A DNA stretch of 64,000 bases from RUG11894 sp964344335 (GTDB lineage: Bacteria > Bacillota > Clostridia > Peptostreptococcales > Anaerovoracaceae). How positions within the stretch are numbered: position 1 is the stretch's first letter; each line of letters begins with the position of its first letter. The notes beneath the pieces are model-generated. The model saw only the letters and a list, made by a program, of their open reading frames with translations, searched no databases and had not been told where the DNA came from. The stretch lies in contig CAYFMW010000001.1 of NCBI GenBank assembly GCA_964344335.1, forward strand, positions 62,001 to 126,000, written 5' to 3'. A program made the position numbers and the translations under genes. This document shows positions 42,159 to 51,559 of this stretch, in pieces.

Positions 42159-43274
42159 ATGCTGAAAAAACTATTCCGCGCATTAACTGTTCTTTGCGGA
42201 GTGGTTGTCGGTTATGGAATCACCAGTTATACTGCTCGCCCGGAGGTTCTCGGAGACGCTTGGCAGATGAAGCTCGGCGAAAAAATTCTGTGGGTCATCT
42301 CGGGAATGGCTTTTTTTGGATTTATTTTTGATTATTTATTCTCGGTGTTCCAAAACCGCGGGGAAAGAGCAGCTAAAAAACTCGATATGCGGCTTAAAAA
42401 GATTCCCGCTATTGAGCTTGTATACAGTGCGGCAGGGCTCGTGGTAGGCTTTTTGATAGCCTTCCTGGTATCTCAGATTTACAATCAGATCAGGATAATG
42501 AGCATTAATGTCATACTGAGCGTAGCTACATATCTCGTTCTGGGCGCCTTGGGCATAAATGTTGGCCGCAGGCTCGGCAGCGATACGAGTTTCCCCCTCT
42601 TCGGCGGCAGATTTATCGCCAGGGAGAAGACAATCAAAGAAGAACAGGAAGAAATAGCGCAGGGAGCGGTAGCTCCTAAAATTTTCGATACGAGCGTCAT
42701 AATCGACGGACGCATCCCCGATATTATGAAGACTGGCTTTCTCGAAGGCACATACATAATACCGGACTTTATTCTCGTAGAACTTCGCCACATAGCGGAC
42801 TCTTCGGACACTCTAAAGAGAAACAGGGGTCGAAGAGGTCTTGATGTACTCAACAGAATTCAGAGTGACTACGGCATAGAAATCTACGATACCAGCAAGG
42901 AGAAATCGCTTTTGGACATTCACGAAGTGGATGTTAAGTTGCTTAAGCTGGCCCGGATTATGGACGGCGCCGTGGTCACCAACGACTACAATCTCAACAA
43001 GGTCGCCACGATTTCGGGTATTAAGGTGCTCAATATAAACGAACTGGCCAACACCCTAAAGCCCGTGGTGCTCCCCGGCGAGGAGATGGAAATCTTCATC
43101 GTCAAGGAAGGCAAGGAGAACGATCAGGGCGTTGCATATCTCGACGACGGAACCATGATAGTCGTGGAGAACGGGAAGAAATTCATAGGCAAGAGCATAA
43201 ATGCCATGGTTACAAGCGTACTTCAGACCGCGGCGGGGCGCATGATATTCGCAAAGCCCGCCCCTTCGAGCTAG
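42159..43274 (+). CDS. Membrane PIN/TRAM domain protein (YacL-like)
   Basis: The 371-residue protein has about four membrane helices in residues 1-140, a PIN-type nuclease domain (IFDTSVIIDGRIPDIMKTGFLEGTYIIPDFILVELRHIADSSD and GAVVTNDYNLNKVA, with conserved Asp and Glu for metal) and a C-terminal TRAM domain (VAYLDDGTMIVVENGKKFIGK). The cellular target is unknown, but the family is regularly next to carD and ispD, as here. GGAGG is 17 bases upstream. Confidence 0.92.
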   Translation: MLKKLFRALTVLCGVVVGYGITSYTARPEVLGDAWQMKLGEKILWVISGMAFFGFIFDYLFSVFQNRGERAAKKLDMRLKKIPAIELVYSAAGLVVGFLIAFLVSQIYNQIRIMSINVILSVATYLVLGALGINVGRRLGSDTSFPLFGGRFIAREKTIKEEQEEIAQGAVAPKIFDTSVIIDGRIPDIMKTGFLEGTYIIPDFILVELRHIADSSDTLKRNRGRRGLDVLNRIQSDYGIEIYDTSKEKSLLDIHEVDVKLLKLARIMDGAVVTNDYNLNKVATISGIKVLNINELANTLKPVVLPGEEMEIFIVKEGKENDQGVAYLDDGTMIVVENGKKFIGKSINAMVTSVLQTAAGRMIFAKPAPSS

Positions 43275-43283
43275 GAGAGAGGG

Positions 43284-44396
43284 ATGGCAGCGGATATCTC
43301 GGTAATAATAGCCGCCGCGGGCAAGGGAAGGCGCATGGGCGCAGAGCTTGCAAAGCAATACATGAGCTGCATGGGCCTGCCGGTTCTTGTCAGAGCCGTC
43401 AGGGCCTTTTGCGGCTTTGAGGAAATTTCCGAGATAATCGTCGCCTGTCCCGAAGGGGATCTCGCATATTGCAGGGAGCTCCTGGACAGTTACGAGCTCG
43501 GCGATGTAAAGCTCGTCGAAGGCGCATCGGAGAGAAGCGGCAGCGTCCGAAAGGCGCTCGATGCGCTCGGCGAACAGAGCCGCTATGTTTTGGTACACGA
43601 CGCCGCCCGTCCCTTCGCAAGCCGCCCCGTAATCGGGCGAGTCATAGAGGAGATGCGAAAAAGCGGCGCGGCCATCCCCTGCGTAAGGCCCAAGAACACC
43701 GTCCGGACGAGGAGCGAAACCCTCGATAGGAGCGAGCTGTACGAGGTTCAAACTCCTCAGGGCTTTGAGGCGGAGCTGCTTAAGAGAGCTCTCGACGAGG
43801 CGCTTTCCGCCGGCATTGCGTTGACGGACGACGCTTCCGCAGTGGAGTTTACGGGCGGAAAGGTTAGCATAGTGGAAGGAAGCTACGAAAATATAAAACT
43901 GACGACACCCGAAGATTTTCCACGGCAAATCCGGGTAGGGACGGGTTACGATCTTCATAGGCTCGTGCCCGGAAGGCCGCTTATGCTGGGCTGCGTCGAG
44001 ATTCCCTTCGATAAGGGATTGCTCGGGCACAGCGATGCCGATGTTGCGGCTCATGCCGCCGCGGACGCGCTGCTCGGCGCCGCGGCGCTCGGAGATATAG
44101 GCAAGCATTTCCCCGACAGCGACCCGGTCTGCGAAGGGATGTCCGGAAGCGAACTTTTAAGAAGGACGGCTCGGATCCTGAAGGATGCGGGCTACTCGAT
44201 CGTCAATCTGGATATAACGATAATAGCCGAGGCCCCGAAGATGGCGCCGCATATTCCGCGGATGAGAAAGAGCACGGCGCAGGCCCTGGGTTTGGAGCCC
44301 GAGGCTGTAAGCATAAAGGCCACCAGCGAGGAAGGGCTCGCAGCGACGGGCGAAGGACGGGCCATCGCCGCAATGGCGAGCGCCCTGATAATATAG
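43284..44396 (+). CDS. ispDF: Fused IspD/IspF enzyme of isoprenoid synthesis
   Basis: The 370-residue protein joins two enzymes. Residues 1 to about 218 are IspD (MEP cytidylyltransferase: SVIIAAAGKGRRMGAELAKQY, VHDAARPF, VQTPQGFE). Residues from about 220 are IspF (cyclodiphosphate synthase: GTGYDLHRL metal motif, HSDADVAAHAAADALLGAAALGDIGKHFPDSD). They catalyse steps 3 and 5 of the non-mevalonate pathway. Fusion is known in several bacterial groups. GGAGAGAGGG precedes the ATG, and it starts 9 bases after the PIN/TRAM gene. Confidence 0.94.
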   Translation: MAADISVIIAAAGKGRRMGAELAKQYMSCMGLPVLVRAVRAFCGFEEISEIIVACPEGDLAYCRELLDSYELGDVKLVEGASERSGSVRKALDALGEQSRYVLVHDAARPFASRPVIGRVIEEMRKSGAAIPCVRPKNTVRTRSETLDRSELYEVQTPQGFEAELLKRALDEALSAGIALTDDASAVEFTGGKVSIVEGSYENIKLTTPEDFPRQIRVGTGYDLHRLVPGRPLMLGCVEIPFDKGLLGHSDADVAAHAAADALLGAAALGDIGKHFPDSDPVCEGMSGSELLRRTARILKDAGYSIVNLDITIIAEAPKMAPHIPRMRKSTAQALGLEPEAVSIKATSEEGLAATGEGRAIAAMASALII

Positions 44397-44414
44397 AAAG
44401 GACAATTCATAAAC

Positions 44415-46151
44415 ATGAAAGCATCGCAGATGTATCTTTACACATTGAGGGAAGTCCCCGCGGAAGCGGAGATTGCAAGCCATGTGCTGTTGCTGCGGGC
44501 GGGCTACATAAGAAAGCTCGTCTCGGGCGTGTACGGTTTTATGACCCTCGGAACAAGGACTCTTCGAAAGATAGAGCAGATAGTGCGCGAGGAGATGGAT
44601 GCCACGGGGGCTCAGGAGATCTACATGAGCGCTCTTCAGCCCGCGGAGCTCTGGCAGGAGTCCGGGCGCTGGGCAGCCTACGGACCCGAGATGTGGAGAC
44701 TAAAGGACAGGAGCGACAGGGATTTTTGTCTCGGCCCTACACACGAGGAGGTCTTTACGGATATCGTGCGCCGGGATGTGAGCAGCTACCGCCAGCTTCC
44801 CTTCAATCTCTATCAGATACAGACAAAATACCGCGACGAGGCCAGACCCAGATTCGGGCTGATACGCTCGCGCGAGTTTATAATGAAGGACGACTACAGC
44901 TTCGACAAGGACGAGGAGGGTCTGGATATTTCCTATAAGGCCATGCACGATGCATATATCAGGATTTTCGATCGCTGCGGGCTGAATTACAAGATTGTCG
45001 ATGCGGACAGCGGAGCCATAGGGGGCAGCGGCTCGCAGGAGTTTACCGCCCTCTGCGAAGTGGGAGAAGGCGAGATACTCTACTGCGAAAACTGCGGCAT
45101 GGCGGCGACTGCGGAGAAGGCGGAGTTCAAAGATGCCGTAGCTCTTGCGGAAGAAGAGCTTCCATTGGAGAAGAAATTTACCCCGGGCACAAAGAGCATC
45201 GAGGATGTCTGCAATTTCCTTGGAATAGATCAGAGCAAGAGCATAAAGGCCCTGCTCTTTACGGTTCAACCGGATGCCAAGGAGCCCGCGACTTATGTGG
45301 CCGCCTTTATAAGGGGCGACAGGCAGCTCAACATGATTAAGCTCGTGAACGCTCTGGATGTCCCCGAATACGCGATAGATTTTGCCAACGAGGACGCCAT
45401 GCACGAGAGCTGCGGGAGCGTGGGAGGCTTTACCGGCCCCATGGGTCTTAAGAACTGCAAGATAGTCGTCGACAGCGAGCTCGTCGGAGCAAAGAACATG
45501 TGCTCGGGAGCCTGCGAACTCGACCATCATTTTATAAATGTAAATTACGGAAGGGATTATAAGGCGGACATAATCTGCGACCTAAAACTCCTGGAAGAGG
45601 GGATGCCCTGTCCCGTCTGCGGCTCGCCCGTGGAGAGCGCAAGGGGAATAGAAGTCGGACAGATATTTAAGCTCTACACGAAGTATTCCGAGGCGATGGG
45701 CCTGTACTTTACGGATGAAGAGGGACAGGAAAAGCCTGTCGTTATGGGCTGCTACGGCATAGGCGTAAGCCGCACCATGGCTGCCATAGTGGAGCAGAAC
45801 CACGATGAACACGGGATAGTCTGGCCCATGAGCGTAGCGCCCTATCATGCGATAATCTCGCTGCTGGGTCCCGAGGACGAAGTGCAGAAGGCGCTCGCAG
45901 AGGATATATACGGGAGGCTCACGCGGGCGGGAGTCGAGACCATACTGGACGACCGCAATGAGCGCCCGGGCGTAAAATTCAAGGATGCGGACCTGATAGG
46001 CATACCCATACGAATAGTGGTGGGAAGGAAGGCCGCAGAAGGTCTCGTGGAGTATAAGCTGCGCAGGGGCGGCGAAGTTGCGGAGCTCGGCGCGGATGAG
46101 GCAATCGCAAGGGCTATGGCTCTTGTGGAAAAGGAAAGGAAGGGCATATAA
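44415..46151 (+). CDS. proS: Prolyl-tRNA synthetase, bacterial type with editing insert
   Basis: The 578-residue class IIa synthetase has motif 2/3 core regions (PTHEEVFTDIVRRDVSSYRQLPFNLYQIQTKYRDEARPRFGLIRSREFIMKD), an inserted YbaK-like editing domain (about residues 230-400, with FIRGDRQLNMIKLVNALD and CGSVGGFTGPMGL) and the C-terminal anticodon domain (LDDRNERPGVKFKDADLIGIPIRIVVG). It is part of a dense run from carD to cysS. No T-box leader is seen. Confidence 0.95.
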   Translation: MKASQMYLYTLREVPAEAEIASHVLLLRAGYIRKLVSGVYGFMTLGTRTLRKIEQIVREEMDATGAQEIYMSALQPAELWQESGRWAAYGPEMWRLKDRSDRDFCLGPTHEEVFTDIVRRDVSSYRQLPFNLYQIQTKYRDEARPRFGLIRSREFIMKDDYSFDKDEEGLDISYKAMHDAYIRIFDRCGLNYKIVDADSGAIGGSGSQEFTALCEVGEGEILYCENCGMAATAEKAEFKDAVALAEEELPLEKKFTPGTKSIEDVCNFLGIDQSKSIKALLFTVQPDAKEPATYVAAFIRGDRQLNMIKLVNALDVPEYAIDFANEDAMHESCGSVGGFTGPMGLKNCKIVVDSELVGAKNMCSGACELDHHFINVNYGRDYKADIICDLKLLEEGMPCPVCGSPVESARGIEVGQIFKLYTKYSEAMGLYFTDEEGQEKPVVMGCYGIGVSRTMAAIVEQNHDEHGIVWPMSVAPYHAIISLLGPEDEVQKALAEDIYGRLTRAGVETILDDRNERPGVKFKDADLIGIPIRIVVGRKAAEGLVEYKLRRGGEVAELGADEAIARAMALVEKERKGI

Positions 46152-46634
46152 ATGGCTAAGATCGTAAGAATAGAGATGGAAAACGGAGATGTAATGCGCG
46201 CGGAGCTCTACCCGGAAATTGCGCCGAAGACGGCTGCGAACTTCGAGAAGCTTGTAAGAGAAGGCTTCTACGACGGAGTAATCTTTCATAGGGTAATTCC
46301 CGGCTTTATGATACAGGGCGGTGACCCCACCGGCACAGGCATGGGCGGCCCCGGATACTGCATAGCGGGCGAATTTTCCGCGAACGGCTTTAAGAATAAC
46401 CTTAAGCACAAGTGCGGAGTGCTCTCGATGGCGAGGGCTCAGGACCCCGATTCGGGCGGTTCACAGTTCTTTATAATGGTCGAGGACGCACCGCATCTTG
46501 ACGGACAATACGCGGCCTTCGGCTGTCTAATCGAAGGGCTCGATGTAGCCCGGAAGATCGTAAGTGCGAGACGCGACCGCCGGGACAAGCCCTTCGAGGA
46601 GCAGAAGATGAAGAAGGTCTCGATGGAGGAATAG
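46152..46634 (+). CDS. Cyclophilin-type peptidyl-prolyl isomerase
   Basis: The 160-residue cyclophilin has the catalytic FHRVIPGFMIQGGDPTGTGMGGPGY and SGGSQFFIMVEDAPHLDGQYAAFG stretches. It speeds proline isomerisation during protein folding. No signal peptide is present, so it is cytoplasmic. The ATG directly follows the proS stop and the next gene begins 2 bases after, so all three are coupled. Confidence 0.94.
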   Translation: MAKIVRIEMENGDVMRAELYPEIAPKTAANFEKLVREGFYDGVIFHRVIPGFMIQGGDPTGTGMGGPGYCIAGEFSANGFKNNLKHKCGVLSMARAQDPDSGGSQFFIMVEDAPHLDGQYAAFGCLIEGLDVARKIVSARRDRRDKPFEEQKMKKVSMEE

Positions 46635-46636
46635 GA

Positions 46637-48034
46637 ATGAAAATCTATAACAGCCTGAGTCGCCGCAAGGAGGAGCTCGTTCCCTTAAATCCGGAGGAGC
46701 TCACCATGTATATCTGCGGCCCGACTGTTTACAATTATATACATATCGGAAACGCGCGCCCCTTCGTGGTCTTCGACACCATGCGAAGGTATTTGGAGTA
46801 CAGAGGACAGAAGGTCAAGTTCGTCCAGAATTTTACGGATGTGGACGATAAGATTATAGACAGGGCGGCGGACGAGGGCGTCGATGCGCTCGAGTTGAGT
46901 GCCAAGTATGTAGAGGAATATTTTAAGGATGCGGATGCGCTTAATGTGCGCCGCGCGGATGTGCACCCGAAGGTTACGGAGACCATCCCCGATATAATCG
47001 AATTCGTAAAGACCCTTATAGACAAGGGCTACGCATATGAGTCGGAAGGCGATGTGTATTATATTACGCGGAATTTTCCCGAGTACGGAAAGCTCTCGGG
47101 TAACTCCATAGAAAACTTGGAGCTCGGAGCTCGAATACCTGAGGGCGAAAAGAAGCGCGATTCGCTGGATTTCGTGCTCTGGAAGGCTCGCAAAACTCCG
47201 GACGAAGTCGCCTGGGAATCGCCCTGGGGTCCGGGAAGGCCGGGCTGGCATATAGAGTGCTCGACGATGTCCAAAAAGCATCTGGGAGAGACTATAGACC
47301 TGCATTGCGGCGGACAGGACCTGCAATTTCCTCATCACGAGAACGAGATTGCGCAGTCCGAGGCCTGCAACGGCAAGATCTTCGCGCGCTACTGGATGCA
47401 TAACGGATTTATTACGGTCGATAACGAAAAGATGTCCAAATCGCTGGGAAATTTCTTTACGGTGCGCGACATTTTAAAGACTTACGACGGAGAGGTGCTG
47501 CGCTATTTCCTGCTGTCGGCTCATTACAGAGGTCCCATCAACTTCTCCAAGGAGCTGATGGAGGAGGCCAAGACGGCGCTCGATCGGATGCGCAACTGCA
47601 GGAGAGATCTGGCGACTGCTATTGCAAGAAACGACGATGGCTTAAGCGAGGAGGAAGCGCGTAAGCTCGAGGCTCTGGCTAAGCACAAGGATAAGTTCAT
47701 CGAGCATATGGACGACGACCTCAACACGGCGGGCGCGATAGGCGCGATATTCGAGCTTGTGAGGGATATCAATACTAATCTTCGCGAGGATGTCTCGGGT
47801 CAGTTTGCCTCAGAGATGTGGAAGTTGCTGGATGAGCTCACCGGGGTTCTCGGCATACTCCGCAGCGAGGAATCGCAGCAGATAGAGCCCGAAATTGCGG
47901 AACTCGTCGAGAGGCGCAATGCCGCCAGAGCCGCGAAGAACTGGGCCGAGGCGGACGCGATAAGAGATGAGTTGGCAGCCAAGGGTATAACTTTAAAGGA
48001 TACACCGGACGGTGTGCAGATAATAAGGGAGTAG
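46637..48034 (+). CDS. cysS: Cysteinyl-tRNA synthetase
   Basis: The 465-residue class I synthetase has the HIGH-type motif (YNYIHIGNARPF), zinc-binding residues including Cys28 in CGPTVYNY, C and HH in WHIECSTMSKKHLGETIDLHCGGQDLQFPHHENE, and the KMSKSLGN motif. It charges tRNA-Cys in the cytoplasm. It is followed by mrnC after 12 bases, a common clostridial arrangement. Confidence 0.96.
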   Translation: MKIYNSLSRRKEELVPLNPEELTMYICGPTVYNYIHIGNARPFVVFDTMRRYLEYRGQKVKFVQNFTDVDDKIIDRAADEGVDALELSAKYVEEYFKDADALNVRRADVHPKVTETIPDIIEFVKTLIDKGYAYESEGDVYYITRNFPEYGKLSGNSIENLELGARIPEGEKKRDSLDFVLWKARKTPDEVAWESPWGPGRPGWHIECSTMSKKHLGETIDLHCGGQDLQFPHHENEIAQSEACNGKIFARYWMHNGFITVDNEKMSKSLGNFFTVRDILKTYDGEVLRYFLLSAHYRGPINFSKELMEEAKTALDRMRNCRRDLATAIARNDDGLSEEEARKLEALAKHKDKFIEHMDDDLNTAGAIGAIFELVRDINTNLREDVSGQFASEMWKLLDELTGVLGILRSEESQQIEPEIAELVERRNAARAAKNWAEADAIRDELAAKGITLKDTPDGVQIIRE

Positions 48035-48046
48035 GTCGCAGGGGGT

Positions 48047-48484
48047 ATGGCGGAAAATCAGGGGTCGAAACAGCCGAAGCGAAAGCCGGCGGATGTTAAG
48101 AATCTGGGCAGCCTCGTTCTTGCTTACATGGGCGATGCAGTCTACGAGCAATTTATAAGAGACAGAGTAATAAGCAGCGGCCGCTTTGCGAGGGCCGATG
48201 TACTCCACAGGGCCGGCGTGTTCTATGTTAACGCGGAGGCGCAGGCCGATACGATAAAAGCCATGCTCGAGGAGCTGGACGAGGAGGAGCGGGCCGTGGT
48301 GCGGCGCGCCCGAAATCACAGGTCGGCCACGAGACCTAAGAATGTGGATCCCGTCAGCTATAAGTGGGCGACTGCCTTCGAGGCTCTGCTTGGCTATCTG
48401 TATCTTCTCGGAAGAGAGAAGAGGCTTCTGGAAGTTATGGAAAGAGCCGCGAAAATTACGGAGATTGCTGAAGAAAAGTTTTAA
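48047..48484 (+). CDS. mrnC: Mini-ribonuclease III
   Basis: The 145-residue protein is a stand-alone RNase III catalytic domain without a double-stranded RNA-binding domain (LGSLVLAYMGDAVYEQFIRDRVI with the acidic metal site; ATAFEALLGYLYLLGR near the end). It matures 23S rRNA in Bacillus. Its place between cysS and rlmB matches Firmicutes, apart from the MFS and thyA genes inserted here. Confidence 0.9.
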   Translation: MAENQGSKQPKRKPADVKNLGSLVLAYMGDAVYEQFIRDRVISSGRFARADVLHRAGVFYVNAEAQADTIKAMLEELDEEERAVVRRARNHRSATRPKNVDPVSYKWATAFEALLGYLYLLGREKRLLEVMERAAKITEIAEEKF

Positions 48485-48511
48485 GAGACAAGACACAAGA
48501 GGCGGACAAAG

Positions 48512-49616
48512 TTGGAGACTTTCAATCAATTTAAGGGCTTGCCCAAAGAAGTATATATTCTGTCTCTGACCCGCTGGATATCCGGCATGGGCAGCATGAT
48601 CTGGGCATTTTCGTCCATCATTCTCACCAGCGTGGTGGGCCTGAGTTCCCAGCAGACCGGTTGGGTCATGCTGTGCTACTCGACAGCGACGATGCTAGGA
48701 ACGGTGGTAGGCGGCANNNNNNNNNNNNNNNNNNNNNNNNNNNNNNNNNNNNNNNNNNNNNNNNNNNNNNNNNNNNNNNNNNNNNNNNNNNNNNNNNNNN
48801 NNNNNNNNNNNNNNNNTAGGCGGCAGTCTGGTGGCAAACCACCTGCCATACATATATGTAATCGAAGCAGTCATGTTTATGACGGGAAGCATCCTGCTCT
48901 ACGCTTTTACGACGGAGAATTACATCGTTAAGAGGCTCCGGCCGAGCGTCAGGGGCGGCGAATCGGACGATGCGGGCCACACCCTCAGGGTAGGCACATG
49001 GACCATGCTGATGCGAAGAAAAGTTCTGGCTGCTTTTATAGGCCTGCTGACCCTTGCGACCATGTGCTATGCAGCGGTTAACTACCTGCTCCCGATGCAG
49101 TTTCGCGACACTTTCGGTCTCGGATCGGGCAGCGTATACTCCGGCAGGGTCTGGACCGTAAACGCTCTGGTGGTTGTCTTTACTACCCCTCTAATCGTGC
49201 GCTATACTAAGAAGAACCACCAGATGAAATGCAGCGCCCTCGGATGTGCGCTCTATGCAATCGGCTTCGGGGCCTACGCATATGTGACGAAGCTGCCGAT
49301 GTATTTCGTGGCGGTCGCAATCTGGTCGCTGGGCGAAGTGATCATATCCACGGGTGCAGGTGCCTTCATTTCGGAAAACAGCCCCCCGAGCCATGTGGCG
49401 AGGTTTCAATCGCTCTACGAAGCAGGAAGGTCTCTGGGCAGAGGACTGGGGCCGGTCGTGTACGGGCAGATGCTTTTATTGCTTGTATATGCCGAGATTT
49501 GGAATATCGTTTCGCTAACTTGTTTTGCAATCGCGGCTACATGCCTGACGATATATTTGAAAATTGCGCGTTCGCAGGGCGATGCGCCCGAAGAGGAGAG
49601 TTATGAGCAAAGCTGA
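48512..49616 (+). CDS. MFS transporter, interrupted by an assembly gap
   Basis: The 5' part encodes helices 1-2 (LTRWISGMGSMIWAFSSIIL, GWVMLCYSTATMLGTVVGG). The 3' part after the gap encodes SLVANHLPYIYVIEAVMFMTG and six or more further helices, ending SYEQS. The start is a TTG at 48512. Both sides meet in the same frame at V-G-G if the shared 9 bases are merged, but the joined protein (about 330 residues) would then lack roughly two helices of a 12-helix carrier, so the gap probably hides about 200-300 bases. The substrate is unknown. The end overlaps thyA by 14 bases. Confidence 0.75.
48717..48816. other. Assembly gap (100 N)
   Basis: Exactly 100 N interrupt the MFS gene. The nine bases TAGGCGGCA occur on both edges of the gap. 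Confidence 0.99.
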
Positions 49617-50436
49617 TGTTTTATTTGCAAATATGTGCCGGGATATCTTGGATAACGGGTTTTCCACGGAGGGCCAGATCGTGCGCGCGAAGTGGGCCGA
49701 CGACGGCAGCCCCGCCTACACGAAGAAGATTTTCGGTGTTGTAAATCGCTACGACCTGCAGGAGGAGTTTCCCGCCATCACATTCAGACGGACCGCGGTA
49801 AAGAGTGCGGTGGACGAACTGCTATGGATTTGGCAGAAGAAATCCAACAGGGTGGCCGATCTTAACACCCGGATATGGGATGCATGGGCGGATTCCGAAG
49901 GGACCATTGGCAAGGCCTACGGATACCAGCTGGGTGTGAAGTACAAATTCGGACACGGGATGACGGATCAGGTCGACAATGTTCTTTGGCAGTTGAAAAA
50001 TACTCCCTACAGTCGCAGGATAATGACAAATATCTACAATTTTGCGGACCTTTCCGAGATGGGGCTGGAGCCCTGCGCCTATTCCATGACCTTCAATGTA
50101 ACAGGGAATAAGCTCAACGCGATACTCAATCAGCGTTCGCAGGATGTGCTGGCGGCGAACAATTGGAATGTCTGCCAATACTCGGTGCTCGTCCATATGT
50201 TTGCGCAGGTGAGCGGCCTCGTGCCCGGAGAGCTGGTACATGTGATAGCGGATGCCCACATCTACGACAGACACGAGGATATAATCCGCGAGCTTATAGA
50301 GCGGCCTCAGTATCCTGCGCCGAAGTTCCGCCTTAACCCGGAAATTACGGACTTTTACGATTTTACGCCCGACGACATAATTATAGAGGACTATCAGACG
50401 GGGCCGCAGGTAAAGGATATACCGATTGCGGTTTAA
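49603..50436 (+). CDS. thyA: Thymidylate synthase, ThyA type
   Basis: The 277-residue enzyme methylates dUMP using methylene-tetrahydrofolate. Key regions are the active-site Cys in LEPCAYSMTFNV, the dUMP-binding RSQDVLAANNWNVCQYSVLVHM and the ADAHIYDRH end region. The start at 49603 follows AAGAGGAGAG and overlaps the MFS stop; an upstream in-frame ATG at 49564 is less likely. It shares the neighbourhood with folA, whose product regenerates the folate used here. Confidence 0.93.
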   Translation: MSKADVLFANMCRDILDNGFSTEGQIVRAKWADDGSPAYTKKIFGVVNRYDLQEEFPAITFRRTAVKSAVDELLWIWQKKSNRVADLNTRIWDAWADSEGTIGKAYGYQLGVKYKFGHGMTDQVDNVLWQLKNTPYSRRIMTNIYNFADLSEMGLEPCAYSMTFNVTGNKLNAILNQRSQDVLAANNWNVCQYSVLVHMFAQVSGLVPGELVHVIADAHIYDRHEDIIRELIERPQYPAPKFRLNPEITDFYDFTPDDIIIEDYQTGPQVKDIPIAV

Positions 50437-50496
50437 GCGTGAATCCGCCCGCGACATAGAGCAGGCGGAGCGATCGATTGAATTTTGGAGAAATGA

Positions 50497-51559
50497 ATGG
50501 CGAAGAGAGATAATCCGCGGCTGCGTCAGAGCGCAAGCCGCAGCGGAAAAAACAAGAGGAGCAACCACGAGATAGGCCCGGACGGCAGATTGCAAAAGGA
50601 GAGGCCGCAGCGGCCCGCGGCAAAGAGCGGGCGCGCCAAGCCCGCCNNNNNNNNNNNNNNNNNNNNNNNNNNNNNNNNNNNNNNNNNNNNNNNNNNNNNN
50701 NNNNNNNNNNNNNNNNNNNNNNNNNNNNNNNNNNNNNNNNNNNNNNAAGCCCGCCCCTGCAAGGCTCGAAGGCGCCCCCGCCAATCGCTCCGCGAGGCGC
50801 GAATCGGAGATCGACCCGAACCTGATAATAGGAAGAAACCCGGTAATGGAGGCCATAAAATCGGGAAGGAGCATAGATAAGCTCCTCATTCAGGCGGATG
50901 CCGTGGGTTCGGCGAAGAAGATCGCCTCAATGGCTGCGGAGGCAAAGATAAATGTGCACTATGTCGAAAAGATAGTGCTGGATAAACTCTGCCCCGGCAG
51001 GCCCCATCAGGGAGTCGCGGCCTCTGCCGCGGCCAAGGACTATGCGCAACTTGACGACATATTCGCGGCTGCGGAGCAGCTTGGAGAAGACCCGCTTATA
51101 GTTATTTTAGACGGGCTCGAAGATCCCCACAACCTCGGCGCCGTGCTGCGGAGCGCGGACGGAGCGGGGGCTCACGGGGTGATTATACCTTCCAGGCGCG
51201 CGGTGGGGCTCACGGAGGTCGTGGCTAAGGCCAGCGCCGGCGCCATCGAGTATGTGCCGGTGGTGAAGGTTACGAATATAAACCGCTGCATAGAAGAGCT
51301 TCAGGAGCGCGGTGTTTGGGTTGCGGCGTTGGATATGGACGGCGAAAATTATTCGGATGCTAAGCTTTCGGGACCGCTGGCCATCGTGATTGGCGGCGAG
51401 GGAAGAGGTGTTTCGCGCCTCGCAAAGGAAAAGGCGGACAAGGTGCTCTCCATCCCCATGAGGGGCAAAATAGATTCCCTCAATGCCTCGAACGCTGCGG
51501 CTGTGCTGCTCTACGAAATCGATAGGCAGCGGCGGGGCGAAAGGATGCGGCAGTTATGA
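50497..51559 (+). CDS. rlmB: 23S rRNA 2'-O-methyltransferase RlmB family, with assembly gap
   Basis: The catalytic part (from about 50810) is a SPOUT methyltransferase: substrate-binding L30e-like domain (NLIIGRNPVMEAIKSG), then motif 1 (DGLEDPHNLGAVLRSADGAGAHGVI), motif 2 (IVIGGEGRGVSRL) and motif 3 (SLNASNAAAVLLYE). It modifies a guanosine in 23S rRNA in E. coli. The N-terminal extension, rich in Arg, Lys, Gly and Pro, runs into the gap. Both edges read in frame as Lys-Pro-Ala, so a basic, repetitive linker is likely there. The stop overlaps the folA start (ATGA). Confidence 0.9.
50647..50746. other. Assembly gap (100 N)
   Basis: Exactly 100 N fall in the basic N-terminal extension of rlmB. 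The nine bases AAGCCCGCC occur on both edges. Confidence 0.99.

Noticed and set aside
43056..44108. 350-residue minus-strand frame over ispDF
   Set aside because: Antisense shadow of a fully recognisable fused enzyme.
49822..50889. 355-residue minus-strand frame across thyA and the gap
   Set aside because: Runs through the N gap and opposes two well-supported genes.
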